From: Spirometra erinaceieuropaei
Taxonomy: Eukaryota > Platyhelminthes > Cestoda > Diphyllobothriidea > Diphyllobothriidae
Assembly: GCA_902702965.1 (NCBI GenBank)
Contig: CACRXP010000150.1
Span: 889,417 to 953,416, forward strand
DNA: 64,000 nt
Direction of reading: 5' to 3'
Shown: piece by piece, positions 35,071-45,654 of the stretch
Layout of the letters: every line of letters starts with the position of its first letter
Position numbering within the stretch: the stretch's first letter is position 1
Translations under genes and position numbers: made by a program
The notes under the pieces: generated by a model
What the model was told of the DNA's origin: nothing
Database searches by the model: none
Seen by the model: the letters and a program-made list of their open reading frames with translations, nothing else

Positions 35071-37244
35071 AGAGATCGATCTTATTTCAGCCTCGATAGT
35101 TCCTCTGTACACCGCACCAAGTTTTATGTTGTAAATAAGGTACTCAAAGTATTAGGCCTATTTCACTCGATAAACTGAAGTAAGCAGTAAAAAACTGGCG
35201 GAGTTTCCCCTAACATGCTAACTTCCTTCAATGTCCCTCGAGAATCCGTTCTCTCCTGTTTTTTTGCCGTCTCCATGATCGTTTTGGTTTTTATACCGCC
35301 TCCTTGTTCACTTGTCTGTAACGGGAGGAGAGTTCACAGAGCCCGCCCTATCCCTAACCTTTTTGGGAAGAAATTATTTGTGTTCACGAAACTGGTTTTT
35401 CGCTTTCCATAATAAGAACGTTCGTAAAAACTTTCTGGCGAATCATGTTTGTCGTCTTTTCCATATGTCTGCCAATCTCTCTGCAATAAATATGTTGGTG
35501 GCCGATACTTATCTCGACCTTATCAGGGCACCCGGAAAAGTATGTCCCAATTAACTTTTGACAGAAATTTAATTTTATTTAATTTATTAAATGGCAGTTT
35601 ACAGGCATTGTCAAGGGAAGCGATTAAACACAAATCCAACCAGCAGTGAAAAAAAACTCCTGAGGAATAAAATATAGTTGATGGTGGTTTTATGGTTTGG
35701 AAGGTTCAGGAGAAAAAAACTGCTGGTGGTAGATTTTCGACCGTCAAGAAGATGGGGAGGGGGTTGCACGGTATCGGAGATTATCGGACGTCAATGCCTT
35801 TCATGAAGTTGAAAAAAGTCAAAGTAGAGGCGTTGAGGAACAGCTGGTGAGACCGGCCATAGTGTTCAGAGACCACAAACGCCATCGCTACGGTAGAGTC
35901 GATCAGTGGATTCAGCACCCAAAATTTGAGGTAGCTTTTCTGAATGCAAAAATCGAGTAATAGTTCCCTTTAATAAAGCATGATTTTGCAGAGTTTTCAC
36001 ACTCAGAATTTGAAATTGAAACCCCAAGCCTTTACAATCACTGTCTTACCTTCATAAAGTCATGTCTATCGAAGGGGTAGCAGGCAACTTCAGCGAGGTC
36101 TTCATTATCAATTATCGGCTCTTTTGCATGGGATTTTATTCAAGATACAGCCTTGTTTTGTTCTTATGTTAGAATAACGGTATTCCATTAGCAGATAAAC
36201 GCGCCAGTCTGTGTAAATGATATCGGTGGGGCTCAGCATAATTAGTGTAATTGGCTTCTTCTTTACGCTTTTTTATGAGTTCTGTACCTGACAAATTACT
36301 CTGCCATGCGTTATATCAAGGTCGCATGTGACCAAATGTTGAGATATTATGGTCTTCGTTTTGAGTTACAACACTCACCTAAATGTTCCAATCATTTCAA
36401 ATAGGACAAGGGCCAAATCTACCCGAATTAGCGGATTACGTTCTTACATACTTGAAATTAGATGAATAGTCTGTCATATTCTTATCGTTGCCCCATTCAC
36501 ATATTACTACCATTCCTTTGGTAGAATGGGCAGATCTAGTCATCCTGAGATTGAAAAATTAAAAAGCCAGTTACGTGAAATTTTTTATCAGATGCACTCA
36601 AATATTTCACACTGGAACAGATCCTAGGTGGTAAACTTCGGACTTATAGTGGATCAGGAGAAAGAAGGTTGGCCTGTATCTACTTTCCGCATCAGCTGTA
36701 GTTGGATTTTCCACGAATTAGGGCGCCTACCCGTGAAATTCGCCTTTAAGACAATTACAACTATCTCTCTATTATTTGCTTTTCCATTTCCTTCCCCTAT
36801 GTGTGCGCAAATACTTTGCTTCAAAGCGCAGGTTCCATAAAATAGCCTATCAGTTTATGTTAGGTCAACAAATAGCCTTCAAGTATGCAAAAGTAAATGA
36901 TACTTTTTTTAAACAAATATTCAATGGACTTTTTATCTTCCCCATCTTTTCAGAGCAACTTTCTCTATGCTACCGAGAAAGGAACATCGGAAATTTGGAG
37001 GTTCGTCGTTTATCATTACGCTCGGAGTGATGCCATTTGAACGTCATCGTAACTTTGCCGCACACTTCAACAGCCCTCGAACGCCTACACCACGCTTGGT
37101 TTCCATTATCACTGTCCCAGTTAGAAATCACTTTTTGACTCCTGGCATCTTGACCTCGGGGAATACAACGTTTTTCTCAATCCATCGTCCAGAGTAAGAG
37201 TTAAAGTTTCGTGCTACTTACTTGTTATACTTGCAGCAGACAGC
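35071..37244. other. AT-rich unassigned sequence with one repeat copy
   Basis: 35707-35880 repeats 31918-32075 ('gagaaaaaaactgctggtgg', 'ttttcgaccgtcaagaag', 'cacggtatcgga', 'tttcatgaagttga'). No coding signal was seen in the remainder. Confidence 0.4.
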
Positions 37245-37620
37245 CATTAGGCCGGTCTGGCGTCATCGTTCAAGACCGCTCTGCATCAAGATCATTCACC
37301 CTTTCGCAGTGAGTCATTCCAGACGCGCTGATCTGAGGTCACACGGCCGACAGCTCGGACATACCTGCGTCTGCACAGCCACAGCCGCCCATGAAGCCAC
37401 CTTAACGCACCTCCACCTGCAACAACAACCTAAGCCACTGGGACACCACTCCTCGACAAATGCAACAAACACTGACCGGACACCACTTGAGCTTGGTCCA
37501 TGAGACAACAAAAGCGGCTGCAACCACTGTCCCAGGGACTCTTAGGCATAACTGTACTCTGTCAACATCAGCCGTGGCCTCACCAGTGGGCACTGCCGCC
37601 TGAGAGGACACATCCGGGTT
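37245..37620. repeat. Dispersed repeat Q, copy 2
   Basis: 37265-37385 aligns by eye with 4455-4580 ('catcgttcaagaccgctctgc', 'attcaccctttcgcagtgag', 'cagacgcgctgatctgagg'). The remaining bases may extend the repeat but have no second copy here. Confidence 0.4.
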
Positions 37621-38439
37621 CTGTATACACTAAACCCCTCATTCTGATGTCATCTGTCTTCTCCTACAACTTGGGATCTGACCTTACGATGATAGCGCAC
37701 AGGCTGGGACACAATCACACCGCTTGTTCACAACATGCTGTCTCGATTTTAAAAGTCGCACATCCTCATCAGGATTCAGTTCTCGTCTCGGGAATGTCGT
37801 GGACTCGCCCGTTGTCCGACCCAACCCAGATCGTCTGCAAACCAAAACGCCGGCACGCCTTTATTAGGACGCTTAGGCCAAACCTGCTGTTCTGACCCAG
37901 ATTGGAAATAAACAAACCCGTCTGAGTTTATGTCCCACAAAGCACTCGATGAAGAATATGATCGTCGCGTATTCTAGATTTTTTCCTCTTGAAACAGTCT
38001 CTCAGCATCGACCAGCTGAATAGCGCAATTGCGGACGAGGTTTACCACATCCCCTCCATCATTAGTGTATTCTAACACTACAGTAAATTTGTCCTGTTTT
38101 CGCGTCCGTTTTTTCTCTTTGGATGTGTACCCGCGTTATCATTTTTATCTTCATTGTTCGCTTCGGCAGATCCCTCGAACTTTTTCACTGTAGAACGTAT
38201 TAAAAGGGGTTCTCAAGTCGACTGGTTGTGCTAACTGGCATATGCATTTACACCATCGCCCAGACAGTCAGCCATCAGATGGTAATGGGAATGAGCATAG
38301 TTTATTAAGAGATAGAGCTAAAATAAACAGTTAACAACAGGAGTAACGGCGGTAGTTGATATCCTGAACGAGAGTCGATCACGGAGGGGTCTTCGGAAAA
38401 CAAACCTCCGACCAATATTTCAGCAAACCGCGGGAGGCA
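37621..38439. other. Unassigned sequence
   Basis: No conserved frame, repeat or RNA feature was recognised. Confidence 0.35.
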
Positions 38440-39190
38440 CAGAGCTGGAGGTTGCTGTAGAAAATGAGATACAGTCTTCTAGCTCTTAAGGAGTGTAAGT
38501 TTCCGGGTCCAGAACAAACGCCGGCGAAATTTCTGAATGATCTGGTCTGCGAACACGCCAGACCGCTTTTTGCTTAACGGAAGGTGCCTTTCAAATTTGA
38601 CTGAAAAAAGACCCTGGGATCAACATTTTGTCGACTCCTAAGCCTTTGCCTCAATGCACTAGGGCGGCCGAAAGGGTAACCGGTGTTCTCTTTGTCATTA
38701 AACGAACTTTCATAGATATAGACAAAGAGTTATGATGAAGAGTATACGGAGCGTTCATTCGTCCGCATGTGGAATATGAAATCCAGGCGTGGAGCCAGTG
38801 GCTAAAAAAGACTATAAGTTGCTGGAAAGAGTTCACAGGAGAGCGACCAAAGTTGGAAAGGCCTCAAGGCTTTACCTTGCAGCTGTAGACTTGATGGGCT
38901 TAAAGTAATTTCTATTGATTCCAGGCAAACCGGCGGAGACCTCGCACAGGCCTATCGGATATTGAGGAACCGGGACTGTGCGATACACCTCGATGATTTC
39001 TTCAGCTTGGCCACAACAACAAACCTGCATGGGAACTCTCTAAACTTAGAGGACACCGAGGCCGCCTGGACGTTCACAGATATTCTTTTTCACAGTGGGT
39101 AGTCGGTGCCTGGAACGGGTTTCTTGAGGACGTGATAATGGCGAATTCCATTGAGGAATATTTGCTTGAAAAATGCCGCTTATCTGGACA
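38440..39190 (+). pseudogene. CR1-like LINE remnant with internal deletion
   Basis: It begins with an RT entry segment ('KECKFPGPEQTPAKFLNDL') and jumps to the C-terminal block ('RPHVEYEIQAWSQWLKKDY', 'LLERVHRRATKV', 'AYRILRNRDCAIHLDDFF'), skipping the catalytic RT core. Stops are frequent. It is related to LINE A by these motifs. Confidence 0.65.
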
Positions 39191-39529
39191 GAGCAGCTCT
39201 GTTGAGCCAAAACAATGACTTGCATAAACCTACCGCTAAGGCGGATAATTGTCATTTCATTTTATCATTATCACCTACAAATGAATGTTCTTGAATTTCG
39301 GTATTGCATTTTAAAGACAATATTCTGTAAAAGGTATATGTTGCAGACACGGTTTTAGTGCGTGTTTATTTAAAGTTAGATATTATATGTAACGCTTTCA
39401 ATAGGGTTTGCAAATGCATAACCTATTACACTTAAAATATACTGACCAATATCAGAGGGAGACGAGAGATTCTGGGGCTAAATCGAAACAGCATTGTTTC
39501 GGGCTTATTTGTCTTTATGCCGTCAGTCA

Positions 39530-39760
39530 TAACCGTGACCACCAACTGGGGCCGAAAACACAAGCATGCGCTCACACACTTGGTCAGGGTTGTGATTGGC
39601 TTTTTAAAGACAAACAAACTTTAAACAGTGCTATATCAGTCTACCTTCACAGAATCGGTCGTCGTCCCTCCGCTGTCATAGCTCGGTCGACGTCGACCTG
39701 GTAGGCGGATGCCTGTTCCTGACCTCTATCACCTATACAAAGCTTGTTTGCTTGGCGAAG
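39530..39760 (+). repeat. Dispersed repeat K, divergent copy
   Basis: 'ggtcagggttgtgattggct', 'tatatcagtctaccttcac', 'gtcgtccctccgctgtcat' and 'tgcctgttcctgacctctatcacc' follow the order of the K units at 49151-49852. Confidence 0.55.
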
Positions 39761-39811
39761 GCGGTGGATCAGTGTGTGTCCATTCCCGAGTATACATATA
39801 TATGCAGTATG

Positions 39812-39985
39812 GTAGTACCGACAAAGACAAGGGAGACTCGAATGACCATTTCCGGCTTATTAGCCGTCGTCAGCCATTCATACCTAACCCCGAAGTGTGG
39901 AACACCCGAGGCTCGAACTCGCGACTTGTTAATTAGAAGTCCACGCCTCTAATCCCTGGGCAAAGAGCCGTTGCCCCATCGGTTT
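39812..39985 (-). repeat. tRNA-headed SINE copy with hammerhead-like core
   Basis: Read on the minus strand: a head with an A-box region and the B-box 'gcgagttcgagcctcggg', then the body. The hammerhead-like core spans 39835-39879, here with a Watson-Crick C-G pair closing stem II next to GAAA but a mismatched stem I (GAATGG against CGAGTC). Confidence 0.65.
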
Positions 39986-40001
39986 CGATCGGGAATATAC
40001 A

Positions 40002-40245
40002 ATGGTAGGGGGTGCTCACCGATCGTTCTTACGGAAATCACTCGTTCCGTTGTGCCTTACGGGCTCTCTCTCTCGAGACCAACCAGCAGTCATTCCAGTC
40101 TTTCTTGTTTTTGTCAATAATACAATACGGCCTTTATCATGCGCCGCTGTGCGGCTGCTTGTTGGGCTCGAGAGAGAGCCCGTAAGGCAAAACGGAACGA
40201 GTGAGTTCCGCAAAAAAGATTGGTGAGCGCCCCCTATCATTACTG
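40002..40245. repeat. Inverted repeat (palindrome) of the SINE terminal block
   Basis: 40002-40095 and the reverse complement of 40155-40245 are near-identical ('ctcactcgttccgttgtgcc', 'ttacgggctctctctc'), separated by about 60 bp. Both are the terminal block of the SINE family in opposite orientation, so the region can form a long hairpin. Confidence 0.8.
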
Positions 40246-40363
40246 GGAGGTGGGCATCTCAAGAAACACAATTCGAAGAAGAGTGAGTCCTTTGGGAAAA
40301 TGAACAAACTTTATTTCGTGAATTTTCGAGTCTGGTCCCCCAGATCGTCTGCAGGCGTGTCAA

Positions 40364-40368
40364 GAAAC
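40364..40368 (+). repeat. Target-site duplication beside the Gypsy element (left)
   Basis: AAAC at 40365-40368 equals AAAC at 45473-45476 on the other side of the element. A 4-bp match fits the 4-6 bp duplications of Ty3/Gypsy insertions. Confidence 0.6.
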
Positions 40369-40831
40369 TGTAATACTCGAGTTACCTGATGGCTTGGTCT
40401 CGTCTGTGTTGGGGTTTTCGGGAGTTAGTTGAGACTGTTCGTCTGTAGAAGGCATAGCAGACATATCCATCACGTCTCTCCTTTGTATGGGGGTCTTATG
40501 GGTATGATCACACGAATTCCAACAGCCAATACCAGAAATGAACTTTCAACAAAGGAACGTTTATTGAATCGAGAACTAGGGGTAAGCGGAATTGTAAATT
40601 GGGGGGCAGAGGGGTAAAGGGGCGACAATGGAGTAAGGAAACCAGAAGGTATGCGCGAGCTTTCCTCCGATTTACCCTCCTTCCTGTGTAGGCGTCGGTA
40701 CGGGGGGTTTCACCTCCTGCGCGTCCGATTGGTGATCCGTCACCGTGGCTTCAAAGAGAGCGGATTGTCGCTCAGGAGAGCATTAACAAAGGGATTAAAA
40801 CAAACTTAACTACAAATATCTGTTCTCTACA
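40369..40831 (-). repeat. 3' LTR of the Gypsy element
   Basis: 463 bp with TG...CA ends on the minus strand, by eye identical to 45010-45472. A polyadenylation signal AATAAA lies at 40560-40565 on the minus strand. Confidence 0.95.
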
Positions 40832-40848
40832 ACTCCCCCCTCCTCAAG
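40832..40848 (-). promoter_or_regulatory. Polypurine tract
   Basis: On the minus strand 'cttgaggaggggggagt' abuts the 3' LTR. This is the expected position and composition of the plus-strand DNA primer. It overlaps the end of the pol frame, whose TGA is at 40844-40846. Confidence 0.85.
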
Positions 40849-41613
40849 ATAGGGCCCTGTCCTCGGGGCCGTTAGCCGGCGGGTCATGATCATCACCAAT
40901 CTCGACCTCAACTGTAGGTTCCGGGACTAGGTGAGGTGGGATGATAGGGAGGGTATCATCTCTCGCAATGGGAAGTCGACCTCTGTAAGGTTTAAGTTTG
41001 TCATAGTGGGCCGTAAGCGTTGGGCCGTCCGGCATATGTGCATCACGTATGATGTACGTGGTGGGAGAGAGGACGTCTGTGATAACGTAAGGGCCTTCCC
41101 ATGGATAGAAGAATTTTGCCGTCGTGTCGACCGGGGGAATAGATCCAAAGCGTAGGACTAGGTCACTGTGGTTAAAGGTTGACCCGCTTGTTCTTCTGTC
41201 AAAATATTCCTTCTGTCTATCATATGCAGCTTTGAGGTGTTCACGTGCCAAGTTGTGTGTGACTCGTAACGTCTCTTGTAAATCGAGTACGTACTTATCT
41301 GGCACGTCCGACTGTTGTGGGTGAAGTGGAAAATGTGAATCTGCTGGTAATCTGAAATGGCGTCCTGTCAGCATATGATATGGTGCGTAGCCGGTAGAGG
41401 AGTGAATAGTGGCTCTATAAGCCATCATCGCATAAGGCAGCCGTGTATCCCAGTTATGGGGGTGGTGTTCCTCGACGAATGCCTTCAGGAGACTGATAAT
41501 GGTGCGGTTCGTACGTTCTACTTGTCCATTGCCTTCTGGGTGGGCCGGAGTAGTCCGCGTCTTGTGGATGAGTAGAAGATCGCACACATCGCGTACGAGT
41601 TTACTTTCAAATT
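40844..41613 (-). pseudogene. pol, 3' part: integrase C-terminal half
   Basis: This continues the integrase after the frame break. It shows 'TTPAHPEGNGQVERTNRT' with the glutamate of the DDE triad, the helix 'WDTRLPYAMMAYRATIH' and a GPY/F-type C-terminal module ('YPWEGPYVITDVLS', 'HYDKLKPYRGRLP') that helps chromatin targeting. The stop TGA lies 12 bp before the LTR, inside the polypurine tract. An ATG at 41587 is internal and not a natural start. The upstream half of the domain is in another frame, so no complete integrase can be made without frame change. Confidence 0.85.
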
Positions 41614-43878
41614 AGCTCCACAATCCGAGTGTAGGGAAGGCGGGGCTCCAAACCGGCAGATCCACTCGCTCAGCAGGGCGTTAGTAACCGACGCGGCATC
41701 TTGCCGGCGTAATGGAACAGCCTCCGCCCATTTCGTAAAATAATCCACCATCACCAGAATGTAACGGTTACCTGCAGGTGTAAAAGGTAGTGGTCCATTA
41801 ACGTCAATGCCGACTCGCTCGAAGGGAAATCCTGTGGTCATAGGTTGGAGTGGTGCCCTCCGTTTGGGTATTGAGCCTTTAAAAGATGCACAAGTCGGAG
41901 AGGTGTTACAGAACGTAGTCACCTGTTCCCGCAGGTGCGGCCACCAAAAACGTTGCCTTACCGCGGCCTCTGTTTTCGTGTGTCCGACATGGCATAATTC
42001 TCTGTGGATGTCTTCTAGGACTGGAATAACCAAGCTCCCGAGAACAACGAGCCGTGGTTGATTGTTCATGTCGTCTTTGAAGAAAAGCAGGTCGTTTTCT
42101 AGATACAAGTGATGCCAATGGTTCCTCACGATTCGAGCAATGTCGGACGAGCCACAAAGATCAGTATCAGTGGGGCGGTGTCTACCGTGGAGCTGGTGGT
42201 CGTATACGATAGCTGTGTCCAGATCTGTACTCTGCGCGACAGCCCAGTGGTGACGTGTGGGTTCACTAACCGTGATAGCGTTTATGGTAGCATCCTCCCT
42301 GTATGTAGAGGGATCCTCTGTTGCTGCAGGTCTCCTGGACAATGCGTCCGCATTGTTGTGTTTCTTGCCTGGCCGGTATTGGCAGGTAAAATCAAATTGT
42401 TGCAGAGTTTCCTGCCATCTTGCCAACTGCCCTTCGGCGTCTTTCATATTTTGCAGCCATTGTAATGCTTTATGATCCGAACGGATAATAATATGTCTCC
42501 CCAAGAAGAACGGTTTAAATTGTTTAACGAAGGTCATCAGGGCAAATAACTCCCTATGATAGGTGCAATAATTTCGTTGCGCCTTATTTAGAGACTTGCT
42601 CGCAAAACAAATTGGGCGTTCATTTCCTAAATCGTCTGACTGTGACAGAACTCCGCCAATAGCAAATCCGCTAGCGTCTGTATCGAGGACAAAGGGTGGA
42701 GCATCTGTAGATGTGTTCGGTAGCATTAACACCGGGGCCGATATCAGTCTACTTTTTAATTCTTCGAACGATGTCTGACAATGATCCGTCCAAGCAAATT
42801 GTCTACCTTTCTCAGTCAATCTGTGTAGCGGTTGTGCAAGCTCCGCGAAGTGCGGGATAAACCGTCTGTAATATGATGCAAGGCCAACGAAACTGCGAAC
42901 CTCGGCAGCTGAATTCGGCGGGGGCCACGTGCGGATAGTGTTGACTTTTCCTGAAGATGCATATATGCCTTCTGCACTGACTTCATGGCCCAGGTATGTG
43001 ACCATCTGCCGAAGAAAAGAACATTTTGCCGGGTTCAGGCGTAGCCCAGCGTCACGTAAAGCTGTCAGTACCGCCACAAGCCTACGGTTATGTTCGTCTA
43101 CAGACCTTCCGAACACAATCACGTCATCCAGATAGACCAAGCAGTGTGTTGGGAAAAGATGTGCTGGAACCACCTGCATCAGTCTTTGGAAAGTGGCCGC
43201 AGCGTTGCAAAGACCGAAAGGCATGGTCTCGAATTCGAACAATCCTTGTGGCAGTATAAAAGCTGTTTTATGTTGGTCCTTGGGTTCAACTTCTACTTGC
43301 CAGTATCCAGACTTTAGATCCAGGGTGGAAAACCATTTAGCACCAGCCAAGGCGTCCAAAGTAACGTCAATCCGAGATAAAGGGAAAGAATCCCTAACTG
43401 TAAGGGCATTCAGTCGTCGGTAATCCACGCAAAAACGTAGTTTGCCATCCTTCTTTGGTACTAGGGTAACTAGAGACGCCCAGGGTGAGCGAGCGGGTTT
43501 AATAATCCCGGCTTTCAACATCTTGTCCAGAAGATCGCTAACCTCTGCCTGTAAGTGGGCCGGTATCCGTCTCGGAGGTTGCCACATCGGCTTCGCGTTT
43601 CCTGTCTCAATAGAGTGCCGCATATAGCTCGTACGACCTATCTGGCTTTCATCCCATGCGAAAACATCGTGAAAAGATAAAAGCAGTGATCGAAGACCTT
43701 CCTTATGCTCCATGTCCATGTCCGTGTGGTCTTTCAGTACATCATCAATATTTGTAGGTGGAAGATTCACGACGGCAGAAATTCGTGCAAAAACGACGGC
43801 CTCATCAAACGAGTCGTTAGTATTTGCCACACCTATTTCTCCACCAAGACTGACCGCTCGATTTCTGTCATTGATACA
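41614..43878 (-). pseudogene. pol, 5' part: reverse transcriptase, RNase H, integrase N-terminal half
   Basis: This is in the same frame as gag but separated from it by TGA 43879-43881. RT: 'GIIKPARSPWASLVTLVPKK', 'PFGLCNAAATFQ' and catalytic 'CLVYLDDVIVFG'. RNase H: 'VLDTDASGFAIGG', 'YHRELFAL', 'RSDHKALQWLQ' and 'NADALSRR', with all four acidic positions present. Integrase: a zinc module with both histidines ('ELCHVGH' region), but the Cys pair is irregular ('CNTSPTCASFK', Ser where the first Cys of CxxC is expected). First core Asp is in 'ERVGIDVNGPLPF' and the second in 'LHSDCGAN'. The frame is lost directly after it. Confidence 0.9.
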
Positions 43879-45009
43879 TCAGTCGTATTTGCTAAGAAAA
43901 TCGATACCTAACAATAAGTCCCATGTCAATCCGGGGACAACCAAAAAGTCATGGTCCTTACACGAATGTTCGAATTGTAACTTGATGTGAACAATCCCTA
44001 AACATTCTAAGGGGGATCCATTAGTTGCAACCAACGTAGGGAGGGGCCCATATTTATGTATACGTCCGTGTAGAGGATGAGTAAAGATACGTGGGTTAGC
44101 CAGTGAGAGCGTAGCGCCAGTATCTATTAGGGCTCTAACAGGTTTGTTTTCAACATGAATAGAAATAAAGAATGATGGGTCATCAGACGGCACAGAACAA
44201 ACTGGGATAGAGACACTACCAGGTTGTTGATACGAGTGTCTGTCCTCCGGCAGCCACTGTCGCAATCCACACCGGCATTTTGGTGGTTGATATTCCCTTG
44301 TTTGATTAATGCGTGGTTGATACCTGGGATGTGGTGGACGAAATCTAGCGCTGTTAAAGGAATTATGCCCAAAACGCTGTGGTGTAAAATTAGATGTATT
44401 TGTCATTTGGGGTCGTTGAGGTACCGGCCGCCAATTTTGCCCAGGGGAAACCTTGGATCTTTCAACTTCGACGAACCTATCTGCTCGGTCGATAGCATCC
44501 CCTAAAAATGCCGGAGGTTGTAATTGAAGTGACTCTGCTAGAGTACGAGAGGACAACCCTTTTATAAAATGGTGAAGGGTGACTTCCTCGGCGTCCGCCG
44601 CGTTCAAAGAGCGATAAGCCTCTTTACATAATCTCAGCATATCCTCCGCGAACTGGCGCGGAGACTCGTGTGGCTGCTGACGGCGGTTGAAGAACTTTTC
44701 AATCGACTGTCCTACGGACGGTCTTGGGGAGAATAGCCGGCGTAGTTGGCAACAAAGGTTTTTATATGGAGTACGTCCTGATACTCCAGAATTAAGTGCC
44801 TGTCGGAGTTGCTTACTTGCCAGATGTTTCAGTAAGGCGCGGCTTTTTTCGTCGTCAGGTACTTCCTCCAAATAGAAATCAAGCAGATTTAGCCAATCCC
44901 CGAAGTCTTCTTCTCCATCAAAAATATGAAAAGAGGATAAGATGGCGTGGTAGTAGGGTGCTGGTGTTCTTCTAGGGCTAGACGGGTCTGTCGTGTGCGC
45001 TGCCACCAT
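43879..45009 (-). CDS. gag: gag-protease of the Gypsy element
   Basis: Gag coats and packages the element RNA; the aspartic protease processes it. From ATG 45009 the product is 376 residues. The capsid region holds 'FDGEEDFGDWLNLLDFYLEE', 'FNRRQQPHESPRQFAEDM' and 'LHHFIKGLSSRTLAESLQLQ'. I see no clean CCHC zinc knuckle: 'CRCGLRQWLPEDRHS' may be its decayed or variant form. The protease shows 'VRALIDTGATLSL' (catalytic DTG) and 'WDLLLGIDFLSKY' at its end, followed by TGA. ATG 45009 overlaps the primer-binding site; the frame is also open upstream to ATG 45114 inside the LTR, which would add 35 residues. Confidence 0.88.
   Translation of the reverse strand: MVAAHTTDPSSPRRTPAPYYHAILSSFHIFDGEEDFGDWLNLLDFYLEEVPDDEKSRALLKHLASKQLRQALNSGVSGRTPYKNLCCQLRRLFSPRPSVGQSIEKFFNRRQQPHESPRQFAEDMLRLCKEAYRSLNAADAEEVTLHHFIKGLSSRTLAESLQLQPPAFLGDAIDRADRFVEVERSKVSPGQNWRPVPQRPQMTNTSNFTPQRFGHNSFNSARFRPPHPRYQPRINQTREYQPPKCRCGLRQWLPEDRHSYQQPGSVSIPVCSVPSDDPSFFISIHVENKPVRALIDTGATLSLANPRIFTHPLHGRIHKYGPLPTLVATNGSPLECLGIVHIKLQFEHSCKDHDFLVVPGLTWDLLLGIDFLSKYD
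44998..45008 (-). promoter_or_regulatory. Primer-binding site, tRNA-Leu type
   Basis: One base after the 5' LTR the minus strand reads TGGTGGCAGCG, complementary to the 3' end of eukaryotic tRNA-Leu (...CGCTGCCA plus CCA). The match is from memory of tRNA-Leu ends. Confidence 0.7.
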
Positions 45010-45472
45010 TGTAATACTCGAGTTACCTGATGGCTTGGTCTCGTCTGTGTTGGGGTTTTCGGGAGTTAGTTGAGACTGTTCGTCTGTAGAAGGCATAGCA
45101 GACATATCCATCACGTCTCTCCTTTGTATGGGGGTCTTATGGGTATGATCACACGAATTCCAACAGCCAATACCAGAAATGAACTTTCAACAAAGGAACG
45201 TTTATTGAATCGAGAACTAGGGGTAAGCGGAATTGTAAATTGGGGGGCAGAGGGGTAAAGGGGCGACAATGGAGTAAGGAAACCAGAAGGTATGCGCGAG
45301 CTTTCCTCCGATTTACCCTCCTTCCTGTGTAGGCGTCGGTACGGGGGGTTTCACCTCCTGCGCGTCCGATTGGTGATCCGTCACCGTGGCTTCAAAGAGA
45401 GCGGATTGTCGCTCAGGAGAGCATTAACAAAGGGATTAAAACAAACTTAACTACAAATATCTGTTCTCTACA
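45010..45472 (-). repeat. 5' LTR of the Gypsy element
   Basis: Identical by eye to 40369-40831. It carries TG...CA ends, an AATAAA at 45201-45206 (minus) and the start of an open frame that continues into gag. Confidence 0.95.
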
Positions 45473-45654
45473 AAACAGTCAAAATTTAAATGTCAAAAAA
45501 ATCAATATTATCTTGTCATGGCTGAGGATGGGTCAGTGCTGTCGGCTGATATCACGTCGTGATTAGCTATCACCTTTTTCACTTTTCCTCGAGATTTGTG
45601 TACATGGCGTCAAGATCGATACGTCGATTGATGCATGAGTCATCAGAGTGAATG

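Larger units (their letters stand above)
40369..45472 (-). mobile_element. Ty3/Gypsy LTR retrotransposon, 5104 bp
   Basis: A complete structure in minus orientation: 5' LTR (45010-45472), primer-binding site, gag-protease, RT, RNase H, integrase, polypurine tract and 3' LTR (40369-40831), flanked by AAAC. The order PR-RT-RH-IN is that of Ty3/Gypsy elements. The two LTRs appear identical over 463 bp, which implies a very recent insertion. The coding region nevertheless carries one in-frame TGA (43879-43881) and one single-base deletion in the integrase near 41613. Confidence 0.95.

Noticed and set aside
41518..44505. Plus-strand frames within the Gypsy element
   Set aside because: They are shadows of the gag-pol frames on the minus strand and carry no domains.
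40429..45258. Identical 62-codon plus-strand frames at 40429-40617 and 45070-45258 as a duplicated gene
   Set aside because: Both lie in the LTRs and are identical because the LTRs are identical.
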